A DNA stretch of 64,000 nt from an uncultured Archangium sp. (GTDB lineage Bacteria; Myxococcota; Myxococcia; Myxococcales; Myxococcaceae): NCBI GenBank assembly GCA_903905455.1, contig CAIVGN010000115.1, forward strand, positions 30,308 through 94,307. The letters run 5' to 3'. Under the pieces are notes generated by a model. The model searched no databases, was not told the DNA's origin, and was given only the letters and a program-made list of their open reading frames with translations. This document shows, piece by piece, positions 43,917 through 52,854 of the stretch. The translations under genes and the position numbers were made by a program. The stretch's first letter is position 1. Every line of letters begins with the position of its first letter.

Positions 43917-44717
43917 TCAGCCCTCGTCGTCGTCGGGGTCGGCGTCTTCGTCGCCGTCTTCGTCCTGCTGCTCGGCGCCCTGGGCGGTGGCGCTGACGAG
44001 GATCTGCTCCAGCCGGCGGCGGCGTTCCGTGCCGATGACCTGCTTCTCGGCGAGGAAGTCGAGGAACAGCTTGAGGGTGGCCACGGCCCTGGTGAACTCC
44101 GAGGCGGCCACCACGTCGGCGAGCTGCTCGATGGCGTCGTCGAGGTGCTCGGGGGTGATGGGCTGCGGGCCTTCGCTCCAGGCGCTCTCCAGCACCAGCT
44201 CGGCCACCTTGAGGAAGAGCGCGCGATCCCCGGTGCTGCCGCGCTTGGCGAAGGCCTCGAGCCAGTCGTCCACCGCGTCCTGGGTGAGGCTCGCGAGGTG
44301 CGCCAGCGACTCGAGCGTCTCGGCGAGGAACCCGGTGTCGAATACCTCGGGGTCTTCGGCGTACCCAAAGGCCTCTTCGAGCACGGCCTGGGCGACGAGA
44401 TCGTCGGCCTCGGTGGGCGACGCGCCTTCCTTCTCGAGCGCGGCCTTCGCGGAAGTCACGCGCGGCCCGAGCACCGGGTCGACGGCGATGCGCGCCGCGG
44501 CAGCCCGGGTGGCGAGGACGATCAGCTGCTGCTGCGCCTCGGACGACGGGTTCTTGGCGCCGCGCGCCTTGAGGACGGCGGTGCGGGCCTTGGGGAAGGA
44601 GGCCGCCGCCAGGAGGAACGCCGACTCGTCGGAGTCGAGGGTGGCCTCGGTGTCGAGCTTTTCGAGGGTGGCGATGGCCGCCGGGAGATCGAGGTAGCGC
44701 GCGATCAACGGGTGCAT
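43917..44717 (-). CDS. Helical protein with acidic C-terminus, unknown function
   Basis: A 266-residue cytoplasmic protein made of Ala/Leu/Glu-rich helices (HEAT-like irregular helical pairs, for example AVATLKLFLDFLAEKQ) and ending in a run of Asp/Glu residues (DEDGDEDADPDDDEG). The start at ATG 44717 gives MHPLIARYLD; further upstream the frame overlaps recX. It has no membrane segment or enzyme motif. It converges with the AgmX-type gene with six bases between stops and is divergent from recX. Confidence 0.7.
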   Translation of the reverse strand: MHPLIARYLDLPAAIATLEKLDTEATLDSDESAFLLAAASFPKARTAVLKARGAKNPSSEAQQQLIVLATRAAAARIAVDPVLGPRVTSAKAALEKEGASPTEADDLVAQAVLEEAFGYAEDPEVFDTGFLAETLESLAHLASLTQDAVDDWLEAFAKRGSTGDRALFLKVAELVLESAWSEGPQPITPEHLDDAIEQLADVVAASEFTRAVATLKLFLDFLAEKQVIGTERRRRLEQILVSATAQGAEQQDEDGDEDADPDDDEG

Positions 44718-44747
44718 GCGGCGCGCGTAGCACAGTACTTTCGAGGC

Positions 44748-45194
44748 GTGGCGAAAGAGGCCCCCGACGCGTTGACCCTGGCGACGAAGCTCCTTGCGGG
44801 GCGTGACAAGACGCGCGCCCAGCTGGCCCTGGCGCTCGAGCGCAAGGGCCACCCCCCGGAGGTGATCGCCCAGACGCTGACCCGGCTCGCCTCGCTGGGC
44901 TACCTCGACGACGCGCGCGTGGCCCACCGCAGGGCCCTCGAGGATCTCCGGGCCGGCTGGGCCGGCGAGGCGTTGCAGGCGCGCCTCGACGCCGTGGGGA
45001 TCGACGCGGCGCTGGCGTCGGAGGCCATCGACGCGGCCATCGCCGAGCTGGGGTGGAGCGCCCTGGCCATGGCCCGGACCCTGCTCGAACGGCGGAAGCT
45101 CACCGGCGCGAAGGCGGCGCGGTTCCTCGGCGCCCGGGGCTTTCCGGAAGACGTGGTCGAGCGACTCGTTGGCAGTGCAGGGGTGGAACGGTAG
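44748..45194 (+). CDS. recX: RecX-family regulatory protein
   Basis: A 148-residue helical protein fitting RecX: repeated three-helix units with KTRAQLALALERKGHPPEVI, LASLGYLDDARVAHRRA and KLTGAKAARFLGARGFPEDV. RecX binds RecA filaments and restrains strand exchange. recA is not in the window. The GTG start at 44748 has a GAGG too close to be useful and TACTTT six bases upstream. It begins a long co-directional run of genes and its TAG stop overlaps the bamD promoter. Confidence 0.85.
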   Translation: MAKEAPDALTLATKLLAGRDKTRAQLALALERKGHPPEVIAQTLTRLASLGYLDDARVAHRRALEDLRAGWAGEALQARLDAVGIDAALASEAIDAAIAELGWSALAMARTLLERRKLTGAKAARFLGARGFPEDVVERLVGSAGVER

Positions 45195-45197
45195 GGT
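45169..45197 (+). promoter_or_regulatory. Promoter of bamD and downstream genes
   Basis: TTGGCA (45169-45174) and TAGGGT (45192-45197) are separated by exactly 17 bases. The predicted transcription start is at or within a few bases of the bamD ATG (45206), which lacks a Shine-Dalgarno sequence. Confidence 0.55.
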
Positions 45198-45205
45198 GGG
45201 CGCCG

Positions 45206-46033
45206 ATGAAGCTGCGTGCCGTGATCACCCTCGCTGTCCTTTCCCTCACGGCCTGCGCCTCGTTCGGGACCTTCGCCGGGCAGGAGGGCGACGTGCAGTT
45301 CGCCTCCGACGCCGAAACGAACCTCCACAAGGGCGACGTGGCCATGGAGGGGAAGAACTACACCGAGGCCGCCAGCTACTTCGAGTTCGTGAAGACGAAG
45401 TACCCGTACCTCGATCTCGCCAAGACCGCCGAGCTGCGCCTGGCCGACGCCGACTTCGAGCGGGAGCGCTTCATCGAGGCGCGCGATCGCTACCAGAACT
45501 TCGCGCGGCTCCACCCCACGCACCCGCGCGTGGACTACGCGGCGTTCCGCGGCGCGCTGACGCACTACAAGGAGATCCCCTCCGACTTCTTCCTGCTGCC
45601 CCCGGCGTCGGAGAAGGACCAGGTCGAGGTGCGCAACGCCCTGACCGCGATGACCGAGTTCACCCGCGCGCACCCGGAGTCGGAGTTCATCGCCGAGGCG
45701 AAGAAGGTCTCGGACGAGGTGCGGCTGCGCCTGGCCGAGCACGAGCTGTACGTGGCCGACTTCTATTCGAACCCCAACCGCAAGCGCTGGCCGGCGGTGA
45801 TCGCGCGGCTCAACGTGGTGGCGAAGAACTACTCGGGCATCGGCCTGGACGAGCGCGTGGCCTTCGGGCTCTACGACGCGCACCTGAAGATGAACGACCC
45901 GGTGAAGGCGCGCGAGGCGCTCGAGCAGTACGCCGCGAAGTTCCCCGACGCGCCCGGCGCGAAGAAGGCGCTCAAGCTGGCCGCCGAGTTGCCCGCCGCC
46001 GCGCCCCCGGCGCCGGCCGACGCGGGGACATGA
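45206..46033 (+). CDS. bamD: Outer-membrane assembly lipoprotein BamD
   Basis: A 275-residue lipoprotein with signal MKLRAVITLAVLSLTAC and five TPR-like helical pairs (GKNYTEAASYFEFVKTKYPY, ERFIEARDRYQNFARLHPTH, and later MNDPVKAREALEQYAAKFPD). This is the normal length and layout of BamD/ComL, the essential BAM-complex lipoprotein that helps fold outer-membrane barrels. The C-terminus is Ala/Pro-rich. Its TGA overlaps the ATG of the next gene (ATGA). Confidence 0.88.
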   Translation: MKLRAVITLAVLSLTACASFGTFAGQEGDVQFASDAETNLHKGDVAMEGKNYTEAASYFEFVKTKYPYLDLAKTAELRLADADFERERFIEARDRYQNFARLHPTHPRVDYAAFRGALTHYKEIPSDFFLLPPASEKDQVEVRNALTAMTEFTRAHPESEFIAEAKKVSDEVRLRLAEHELYVADFYSNPNRKRWPAVIARLNVVAKNYSGIGLDERVAFGLYDAHLKMNDPVKAREALEQYAAKFPDAPGAKKALKLAAELPAAAPPAPADAGT

Positions 46034-46701
46034 CCCCCGAGGCCAGCCGGCTCACGGGCGCCGTCGCTGCGGCTGCGGCCCTCACCCTCGTGGTGGGCGT
46101 GCTGCTCTCTTCGATCTTCGGCAGTGCGAGCGGCGCCGACGGCGCGATCATCACCCACCTCAAGGGCCTCGAGCGGGACGGCGTGCAGTACCCGTTGCCC
46201 GCGGGCCTGCTCACCAGCAGCAACCTGAGCTACCAGCGCATCTCGGTGGTGCTCGACGCGGACGGGCAGGGGGCGACGGTGAGCAGCACCCTCGACTTCA
46301 CCGGCGTGCTGGTGCGCGGCCCGGCCCAGACGCCGACCCGGGTCTCGTCGCTTGGCCTCGAGCGCGCCCGCTACGCGCTGCGCGACGGCGACTGGGTGGC
46401 GGTGGTGAATGACTTTCCCCGGCTCAGCGCGATCGTCGCGGCCCTCGAGGCGCGGCGCAAAGCCCTCGAGCTGGCCACGCCCGAGGCCGACGGCGGCGTC
46501 CCCTTCGCGGGGGTGGAGCGGCGCGCCTACCGCAGCGAGGCCTGGTTCATTCGCAGCGAGCGCGAAGACGTGGCCGTGGCCGAGGACTACCGGCTGACCG
46601 GCAACACCCGCGATCGCCCCGTCGACGAGCGCGCCACCACCCGGCTCACGCTGCTGGAAGACGCCGCTGGCTTCTTTCGCTTTTCCAGTGGGACCCTGTA
46701 G
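46030..46701 (+). CDS. Membrane-anchored protein of unknown function
   Basis: A 223-residue protein with one N-terminal signal-anchor helix (LTGAVAAAAALTLVVGVLLS) and a beta-rich extracytoplasmic domain. Pattern elements such as SYQRISVVLDADGQGATVSS and DYRLTGNTRDRP suggest a compact single domain, but I recognise no family. It is translationally coupled to bamD by a 4-base overlap, so an envelope role is likely by context only. Confidence 0.7.
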   Translation: MTPEASRLTGAVAAAAALTLVVGVLLSSIFGSASGADGAIITHLKGLERDGVQYPLPAGLLTSSNLSYQRISVVLDADGQGATVSSTLDFTGVLVRGPAQTPTRVSSLGLERARYALRDGDWVAVVNDFPRLSAIVAALEARRKALELATPEADGGVPFAGVERRAYRSEAWFIRSEREDVAVAEDYRLTGNTRDRPVDERATTRLTLLEDAAGFFRFSSGTL

Positions 46702-46731
46702 GGTACGCACCTTCATCGCGAGGTTGCACGA

Positions 46732-47475
46732 ATGGATGACGCCCTGAAGCAACTGCTGACGCTCGGCCGCGGCTACTTCGAGAAGAAGCAGTTCCAGGAG
46801 GCCGAGGGCTACCTGACGCAGGTCGTCGAGCAGAACCAGTCGTTCGCCGACGTCTACAACATGCTCGGCGTCATCTACCACGACCAGGGGCAGTTCGCCC
46901 GGGCCCAGCGGGCCTTCGAGGCGGCGCTGCGCATCAACCCGGCCTACACCGACGCCGCGCTGAACCTCGCCATCATCTACAACGACATGGGGCGGTACCG
47001 GGAAGCGAAGGAAGTCTACGCGGCCGCGCTGAACCGCCAGCGCAGCAACCCGCAGCGCATGGACCCCTTCGTGAAGGGGAAAATCGCCAACATGTACGCC
47101 GACATCGGCAACGTCTACGCCTCCTCGGGCATGCTCGACGAGGCCATCGTCGAGTACCGCCGGGCGCTGGACCTGGGGCCGGGCTTCGTGGACATCCGCC
47201 TCAAGCTGGCCAACGTGATGCGCGACCTGAACGATCACGTGGGCGCGCTCGCGGAGTTCGAGACCATTCTCAAGCAGAACCCGAACTACCTCCCGGGGCG
47301 GGTGCACTACGGCATCACGCTGTACGCGGCGGGCCGCAGGGCCGACGCCATCACCGTGTGGGAGGACGTGCTCGGCCGCAACCCCGGCAACAAGAGCGCG
47401 GAGATGTACCTGAACCTCGTGCGCGACATGGGGCCCGGGACGAAAGAGGCTACAAAAGGCGGGTCGGTTGAGTGA
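46732..47475 (+). CDS. TPR-repeat protein
   Basis: A 247-residue cytoplasmic protein with about six tetratricopeptide repeats (YFEKKQFQEAEGYLTQVVEQ, YHDQGQFARAQRAFEAALRI, YASSGMLDEAIVEYRRALDL, and others). TPR arrays mediate protein-protein contacts. The ATG follows a GCGAGG ribosome-site-like sequence. The stop overlaps a possible start of the FHA gene, and these two genes probably act together in a signalling or motility pathway. Confidence 0.85.
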   Translation: MDDALKQLLTLGRGYFEKKQFQEAEGYLTQVVEQNQSFADVYNMLGVIYHDQGQFARAQRAFEAALRINPAYTDAALNLAIIYNDMGRYREAKEVYAAALNRQRSNPQRMDPFVKGKIANMYADIGNVYASSGMLDEAIVEYRRALDLGPGFVDIRLKLANVMRDLNDHVGALAEFETILKQNPNYLPGRVHYGITLYAAGRRADAITVWEDVLGRNPGNKSAEMYLNLVRDMGPGTKEATKGGSVE

Positions 47476-47519
47476 TGCTGCAGAGCCAGCGGGCACAGGT
47501 GCCGCGGGGAGTTGCGATC

Positions 47520-48443
47520 GTGTCTGACGGGTATGCCCTCAAGTTCATCTCCGGGAAGTACCAGGGCGGGGAATTTCCGCTCAAGGGCGACAAGCAGCTG
47601 ATCATCGGGCGCTCGAGTGAGCTCGACATCGTGCTCGTCGAAGACATGGTCTCGCGCAAGCACGCGAAGATCACGATCACTGCCGGGAAGATCAGCATCG
47701 AAGATCTCGGGTCGACGAACGGCACGTTCGTCAACGGCGAGAAGGTCAAGACGTCGCGCATCAAGGAGGGTGATCGCATCCTCGTGGGCACGTCGATCCT
47801 CAAGCTGGTGAAGGCCGGGGCCAACGCGCCCGAGCTCTCCGACGCCCAGGTGAAGCAGAACCTCGAGCAGGTCGCAGCCGTGCAGAGCCAGCGGCAGACC
47901 AAGACGGCGATGACCGGGAAGATCGAAGAGGTCCCGCTCCCCGACCTGCTGCAGCTCTTCCACACGTCGAAGAAGAACGGCGTGCTCGTGGTGAACAACG
48001 AGCAGGAAGCCCGCATCTACCTGCGCCAGGGCAAGGTCTACTACGCGGTCATCAACGACAACCACGACCTGGGCCCGGCCAAGAGCTTCAACCGCATCAT
48101 CACCTGGGAAGTCGGCGAGTTCGAGCTGAGGCCGCCGGACAACCAGGAGTTCATGACGGAGCTCGACGAGTCCACCGAGCACCTCCTCATGGACGCCCTG
48201 CGCCAGCTCGACGAGCTGCGCCGCATCGCCGGCCAGCTGCCGCCGATGGACCAGACGCTGACCCTCGCGGTGCCCATGCAGCCGGCGCTGCGCGATCTCC
48301 AGCCCGAAGAGCTCGACGTGCTGCAGCTGGTGCTCAACTGGGGCTCGCTCCAGGGCGTGTTCGACAACGCCAGCCAGGACGACGTGGTGATCGCCACCGC
48401 CGTCGCGAGCCTCTTGCAGCGCGAGTACTTGCGCCAGGCCTGA
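47520..48443 (+). CDS. FHA-domain protein with DUF4388-like region
   Basis: A 307-residue signalling protein. Residues ~5-95 form an FHA domain that reads phosphothreonine: IIGRSSELDIVL, VSRKHAKI and LGSTNGTFVNG hold the conserved Gly-Arg, Ser-His and Asn. From residue ~130 a DUF4388/PATAN-like domain follows (LPDLLQLFHTSKKNGVLVV, then RIYLRQGKVYYA), typical of myxobacterial regulators, and a helical C-terminus ends the protein. GTG 47520 is chosen with GGGGAG upstream; ATG 47475, overlapping the TPR gene's stop, would add 15 residues. Confidence 0.85.
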   Translation: MSDGYALKFISGKYQGGEFPLKGDKQLIIGRSSELDIVLVEDMVSRKHAKITITAGKISIEDLGSTNGTFVNGEKVKTSRIKEGDRILVGTSILKLVKAGANAPELSDAQVKQNLEQVAAVQSQRQTKTAMTGKIEEVPLPDLLQLFHTSKKNGVLVVNNEQEARIYLRQGKVYYAVINDNHDLGPAKSFNRIITWEVGEFELRPPDNQEFMTELDESTEHLLMDALRQLDELRRIAGQLPPMDQTLTLAVPMQPALRDLQPEELDVLQLVLNWGSLQGVFDNASQDDVVIATAVASLLQREYLRQA

Positions 48444-48466
48444 GGGGCTGGGATGCAGGGCGCGCC

Positions 48467-49510
48467 ATGAACGCGCCCGTGCCCCGCCTGACGTCTCTTT
48501 CGAATTGTGCCGGTTGTGCCGCGAAGCTGCGGCCGGATCTCCTCTCCGAGCTGCTCGCCGGACTCCCCAACACCCGCGACAAGAACGCGCTGGTGGGCTT
48601 CGAGACCAGCGACGACGCGGCCGTCTACCGGCTCACGAAGGACCTGGCGATCGTCGAGACCGTCGACTTCTTCCCGCCGGTGCTCGACGACCCGTTTGCG
48701 TACGGGCAGATCGCCGCGGCCAACGCCATGAGCGACATCTGGGCCATGGGCGGCCGGGCGCTCTTCGCGCTCAACCTGGTGGCCTTCCCCAAGGAGCTGC
48801 CGACGTCGATCCTGAAGGAGATCCTCGCGGGCGGCGCCTCGAAGGCGAAGGAAGCCGGCATTCCCATTCTCGGGGGCCACTCGGTGCAGTCGCCCGAGCC
48901 GAAGTACGGCATGGCGGTCACCGGCGTGGTGCACCCGAAGAAGGTGCTCACCAACGCCGGCGGGCGTGCGGGTGACGTGCTGGTGCTCACCAAGCCCATC
49001 GGCACGGGCATCGCCACCACGGCGCTCAAGCGCGGGCTCGCGTCGAAGGCGCTGATCAAGCGGGTCACCGCGCAGATGTCGGCCCTCAACAAGGCGGCCG
49101 GCGAGGTGTTCGCCAGCGGCAAGTTCAAGGTCAACGCGCTGACCGACGTCACCGGCTTCGGGTTGCTGGGGCACGGGCTGGAGATCGCGCGCGGGGCCAA
49201 GCTGCGCCTGGTGCTCGAGGCCGAGCGGGTGCCCTTCCTCACCGACATCCTCGCGCTCGCCGACCAGGGGGTGATCCCCGGGGGGACCAGGACGAACCTC
49301 GAGCACGCGCTCAAGGGCACGCACTTCGCCGAAGGCACCCCCGACGTGATCAAGTTCGCGCTGGCCGACGCGCAGACCAACGGCGGACTGCTGGCGGCGA
49401 TCCCCGAGCGGCAGCTGGAGAAGGCCCTGAAGGCCCTCGAGAAGGCGGGCGTCGAGGCCTGGGCCGTGGGGCAGTTGGTCAAGGGCAAGCCGGGTATCGA
49501 AGTGGTCTGA
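48467..49510 (+). CDS. selD: Selenide, water dikinase SelD
   Basis: A 347-residue ATP-dependent enzyme that makes selenophosphate. The catalytic loop reads NCAGCAAK, placing Cys17 and Lys20 exactly as in E. coli SelD; the second family Cys (19) is Ala, which is tolerated in many homologues. Later motifs include DDAAVYRL, NAMSDIWAMGGRAL, ILGGHSV and DVTGFGLLGHG. selA, selB and the 2-selenouridine enzyme gene are not in this window, so the user of the product is unknown here. It stands 23 bases after the FHA gene in the same direction. Confidence 0.95.
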   Translation: MNAPVPRLTSLSNCAGCAAKLRPDLLSELLAGLPNTRDKNALVGFETSDDAAVYRLTKDLAIVETVDFFPPVLDDPFAYGQIAAANAMSDIWAMGGRALFALNLVAFPKELPTSILKEILAGGASKAKEAGIPILGGHSVQSPEPKYGMAVTGVVHPKKVLTNAGGRAGDVLVLTKPIGTGIATTALKRGLASKALIKRVTAQMSALNKAAGEVFASGKFKVNALTDVTGFGLLGHGLEIARGAKLRLVLEAERVPFLTDILALADQGVIPGGTRTNLEHALKGTHFAEGTPDVIKFALADAQTNGGLLAAIPERQLEKALKALEKAGVEAWAVGQLVKGKPGIEVV

Positions 49511-49531
49511 AGGCGGGTAGCCTGCGCGTCG

Positions 49532-50299
49532 ATGCGCGGGCTCTCGTGGATGTTGCTGGTGCTGGGCCTCGCTGGGCAGGCCCTCGCGAACGTGCCGCTG
49601 GTGGTCATCGACCCCGGGCACGGCGGCACCCAGGAAGGCGCGTCGGGGCCCGAGGGCCTCATCGAGAAGAACCTCGCGCTGACCATCGCCAGGAAGGTCA
49701 AGGCGCAGCTCGAGCATGACCTGAAGGCCACGGTGGTGTTGACCCGCGATCGCGACGCGCTGGTGCACCTCTCGGAGCGGGTGACGGTGGCCAACAAGAA
49801 GCACCCCGACCTGTTCATCTCCATTCACGCCAACTCCATGCCCACCGAGAAGCAGCGGAGGCTCAACCAGGGCATCGAGACCTACTTCCTGTCGGCGGCG
49901 GCCTCGGGGGAAGAGGCGAAGAAGGTGGCGGCCCGCGAGAACGCGGAGTCGGGGGGACAGCCCAAGGGGCCCTCGGGGGACACGCTGTCGTTCATCCTCG
50001 CGGACCTGCAGCGCAGCGAGACCCACGTCGACTCGTCGCGGCTCGCGTACTCGGTGCACGAGGCGTTGATCACGGCCACCGGCGCGCAGGACCGGGGCGT
50101 GCAGCAGGCGCCGTTCTACGTGTTGATGGGCCTCGACGCGCCGGCGGTGCTGATCGAGGTGGGCTTCGTCTCGCACCCCGACGAGGGCCGGCAGCTCGCC
50201 GACGTCGAGTACCAGGGCAAGCTGGCGCGGGCGATCAGTGCGGGCGTGAAGCAGTTCCTCGCGCAGCTCGAGGCGCGCGACGGCAAGAAGGCGGACTAA
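49532..50299 (+). CDS. N-acetylmuramoyl-L-alanine amidase (Amidase_3)
   Basis: A 255-residue periplasmic zinc amidase: signal [19 protein letters not shown], then VVIDPGHGG with the first zinc His, the Glu of [16 protein letters not shown] with the second zinc His, and [10 protein letters not shown] with the catalytic Glu. It has no AMIN or SPOR domain, so it is a minimal AmiABC-type enzyme that cleaves stem peptides from glycan strands, for example in cell separation. An insert of ~40 residues (residues 110-150) contains Gly/Ser/Glu-rich sequence. TAGCCT lies eight bases before the ATG. Confidence 0.92.
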   Translation: MRGLSWMLLVLGLAGQALANVPLVVIDPGHGGTQEGASGPEGLIEKNLALTIARKVKAQLEHDLKATVVLTRDRDALVHLSERVTVANKKHPDLFISIHANSMPTEKQRRLNQGIETYFLSAAASGEEAKKVAARENAESGGQPKGPSGDTLSFILADLQRSETHVDSSRLAYSVHEALITATGAQDRGVQQAPFYVLMGLDAPAVLIEVGFVSHPDEGRQLADVEYQGKLARAISAGVKQFLAQLEARDGKKAD

Positions 50300-50331
50300 C
50301 GGGCGGGCAGGGCGTGTTAAGCGCGCGCGTC

Positions 50332-51045
50332 ATGCGCTCCTTCAACCGCAGCCTCCTCGAGACCCGGCCCATCACCCTGACGCCGAACGTCAACAAGCAC
50401 GCCGAGGGCTCCTGCCTCGTCGAGTTCGGTGACACCAAGGTGCACTGCACTGCCTCGTGGGAAGAGAAGGTGCCCCCGCACGTCTACGGCACCGGCGCCG
50501 GCTGGGTGACCGCGGAGTACGGGATGCTGCCGCGCGCCACGCACGATCGTTCGCGCCGCGAGGCCGCCCAGGGCAAGCAGCAGGGCCGCACCCTCGAGAT
50601 CCAGCGCCTCATCGGGCGCGCGCTGCGGGCCTCCATCGACTTGAAGGCGCTCGGGCCGCGCAGCCTCACCCTGGACTGCGACGTGATGCAGGCCGACGGC
50701 GGCACGCGCACCGCCAGCATCACCGGGGCCTACGTGGCCATGGTGCTCGCCCTGCGCAAGCTGAAGGAGAAGAAGACCATCTCCCAGATTCCCCCCATGC
50801 AGCACGTGGCGGCGATCTCGGTGGGCATCGTCAAGGGCCAGGTCTGCGTCGATCTCGACTACCTCGAGGACTCGGGCGGCGAGGTGGACTTGAACATCGT
50901 GGCCCTCGACGGCGGCAAGCTGGTCGAGGTGCAGGGCACGGCCGAGAAGGGCTCGTTCGATCGCGCCCAGCTCGACGCCATGCTCGACGCGGGCCTCGCG
51001 GCGACGCTGCAGCTGGTCGAACACCAGAAGCGGATCCTCGGCTGA
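50332..51045 (+). CDS. rph: Ribonuclease PH
   Basis: A 237-residue exoribonuclease of standard length. Family hallmarks include [54 protein letters not shown] and [19 protein letters not shown]. RNase PH is a phosphate-dependent 3'-5' enzyme that trims tRNA precursors and forms a hexameric ring. The ATG at 50332 is chosen because it gives the normal N-terminus. The stop overlaps the rdgB start by one base (TGATG). Confidence 0.96.
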   Translation: MRSFNRSLLETRPITLTPNVNKHAEGSCLVEFGDTKVHCTASWEEKVPPHVYGTGAGWVTAEYGMLPRATHDRSRREAAQGKQQGRTLEIQRLIGRALRASIDLKALGPRSLTLDCDVMQADGGTRTASITGAYVAMVLALRKLKEKKTISQIPPMQHVAAISVGIVKGQVCVDLDYLEDSGGEVDLNIVALDGGKLVEVQGTAEKGSFDRAQLDAMLDAGLAATLQLVEHQKRILG

Positions 51046-51623
51046 TGCGCGCGCTGGTCTTTGCGTCGAGCAACCCGGGGAAGATCGCCGAGCTGCAGGC
51101 GCTGCTCGGACCCCAGTGGCAGGTCAAGAGCGCGAAGGACTTCCCCGCGGTAGCCGAGGTGGACGAAGACCGCGACACCTTCGAGGGCAACGCGGCCAAG
51201 AAGGCACACGCCTTCGCGAAGGCCACGGGGCTGTGGGCGCTGGCCGATGACTCCGGGCTGGTGGTCGACGCGCTCGGCGGCCGCCCGGGCGTCTATTCGG
51301 CCCGCTACGCGCCGACCGAGCCCGAGCGCATCGCGAAGCTGCTGGCCGAGCTTGCGGGCGTGCCGGAAGTTCAGCGGACCGCGCGCTTCAAGTGCGTGCT
51401 GTGCCTCGCCTTCCCCACCGGTGACGAGCGCTTCACCACGGGCACCTGCGAGGGCCGCATCGGCTTGACGGCCCGGGGCACGAATGGCTTTGGCTACGAC
51501 CCGGTCTTCGAGCTGCCCCACGGCAAGACGATGGCCGAGCTGACGCGCGACGAGAAGTCGGCGCTCTCGCACCGGGGGCACGCCTTCCGGGCCATGCTTC
51601 CGGTGATCAACGCCCTGACGTGA
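51045..51623 (+). CDS. rdgB: XTP/dITP diphosphatase (RdgB/HAM1)
   Basis: A 192-residue house-cleaning pyrophosphatase: [10 protein letters not shown] binds the triphosphate, [11 protein letters not shown] and [13 protein letters not shown] hold the metal-binding acids, and [10 protein letters not shown] with SHRGHAFR complete the active site. It removes deaminated purine nucleotides such as ITP and XTP. It shares the rph-rdgB pairing found in many bacteria and is translationally coupled. Its last 17 bases overlap the convergent rnhB gene. Confidence 0.96.
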   Translation: MRALVFASSNPGKIAELQALLGPQWQVKSAKDFPAVAEVDEDRDTFEGNAAKKAHAFAKATGLWALADDSGLVVDALGGRPGVYSARYAPTEPERIAKLLAELAGVPEVQRTARFKCVLCLAFPTGDERFTTGTCEGRIGLTARGTNGFGYDPVFELPHGKTMAELTRDEKSALSHRGHAFRAMLPVINALT

Positions 51624-52443
51624 AGAGGTCTTGCTGCTCGGGGTCGAGGCCCAGGGCCTTGCGCACCGGGGCGAAGCTGCGGCGGTGAAAGTCGAGCACC
51701 CCCAGGCGGTTCATCGCCTCGAGGTGCACCGGCGTGGGGTAGCCCTTGTGGGCGGCGAAGCCGTAGCCGGGGTGCTGGGCGTCGAGCTCCAGCATCAGGC
51801 GATCGCGGGTGGTCTTGGCGATGATCGCCCCGGCGGCGATCGACAGGCTCTGTGCGTCGCCCTTGATGATGCCGCGCTGGGGCTGGGCGATGCCGGGGAT
51901 CTTCCGGGCGTCGACCAGCACGTAGTCGGGTGACTGCGAGAGGCCCTCCACCGCGCGGCGCATGGCCAGCAGGCCGGCCTGGTAGATGTTGATCTCGTCG
52001 ATCTCCGCGACCTGCGCCCAGCCGACGGCCCAGGCCACGGCGTCGCGCTTCACGGCGGTCGCGAGCTCCTCGCGCACGGCCTCGTCGAGGATCTTCTTCG
52101 AGTCGTCGAGGCCCTTGAGCTTGTAGCCGTGGGGGAGGATCGCGGCGGCGGCGCACACCGGCCCGGCGCAGGGGCCCATGCCGGCCTCGTCGACGCCGGC
52201 GATGTGCACGTAGCCCTCGGCCCAGAGCTCGACCTCGAACTTGAGCATGTGCCGCAGTCGCTGCCCCTCGGCGCGGTTCTCGGCCTGGCGCTTCTTGAGC
52301 GACTCGGCGAGGCGCTGGGCACCCTCACGCGGGTCGGCCTCGAGCGACGCCAGCAGGCCCGCGGGCAGGGCGACCCCTTCGACCAGGTAGCGAGCGCGCA
52401 GCGCCGCGAGGGAAGGCGCGCTGGTGCTGCGGCGGGCGGCCAT
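51607..52443 (-). CDS. rnhB: Ribonuclease HII
   Basis: A 278-residue RNase HII with catalytic Asp85-Glu86 in GVDEAG, later Asp in GLDDSKK and VLVDA, and the C-terminal Tyr region. The family's GRG motif, which contacts the ribose 2'-OH, here reads GMG (Gly88-Met89-Gly90) and is followed by PCAGPV instead of PLAGPV. The first ~75 residues form a helical extension beyond the usual ~200-residue enzyme. RNase HII removes misincorporated ribonucleotides. Its 3' end overlaps rdgB by 17 bases. It is the last gene of a long reverse-strand run. Confidence 0.92.
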   Translation of the reverse strand: MAARRSTSAPSLAALRARYLVEGVALPAGLLASLEADPREGAQRLAESLKKRQAENRAEGQRLRHMLKFEVELWAEGYVHIAGVDEAGMGPCAGPVCAAAAILPHGYKLKGLDDSKKILDEAVREELATAVKRDAVAWAVGWAQVAEIDEINIYQAGLLAMRRAVEGLSQSPDYVLVDARKIPGIAQPQRGIIKGDAQSLSIAAGAIIAKTTRDRLMLELDAQHPGYGFAAHKGYPTPVHLEAMNRLGVLDFHRRSFAPVRKALGLDPEQQDLFTSGR

Positions 52444-52446
52444 GCC

Positions 52447-52842
52447 TCAGCGCAGCTGCAGGGTGAGGCTGCGCGGGCTGACCGAGGTGCTGCAGTCGGT
52501 GCCGATGAAGCTGATCTCGGCGATGTCGGAGCTGAGATCGTTGAGCTTGCCCTGCACGCGCACGATGCCCGGGCCGGCCTGGTCGGTGACGAGGCCGATA
52601 CCGCGGCCGTCGGTGAGCACCACGTCGTTGATCGAGTCGCTGGCGGCGGCGCTGGTGTAGTCGAGCGTCAGGGTGGCGCCCGGGACGGCGGCCCCGGTCT
52701 TGTCGAGCACGGTCACCGGCACGTTGATCGCCGCGTTGTCGCAGTTCACGCGCGCGCGGCCACCGTCCGGCAGGTAGGGCACGTAGTTCGGGCAACCAGT
52801 CGTGACGAACAAGATCGCGGCGAAGAGCAGTGCGGAGCGCAT
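52447..52842 (-). CDS. Small lipoprotein with Ig-like domain
   Basis: A 131-residue lipoprotein with signal MRSALLFAAILFVTTGC followed by PNYVPYLPDGG. The mature chain looks like one Ig-like/carboxypeptidase-regulatory fold (NVPVTVLDKTGAAVPGATLT and IVRVQGKLNDLS), with two Cys that may bridge. The start at ATG 52842 lies 12 bases from the M61 peptidase stop, and rnhB follows three bases after its stop. No function is assigned. Confidence 0.75.
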   Translation of the reverse strand: MRSALLFAAILFVTTGCPNYVPYLPDGGRARVNCDNAAINVPVTVLDKTGAAVPGATLTLDYTSAAASDSINDVVLTDGRGIGLVTDQAGPGIVRVQGKLNDLSSDIAEISFIGTDCSTSVSPRSLTLQLR

Positions 52843-52854
52843 GGGGGATGCGAC

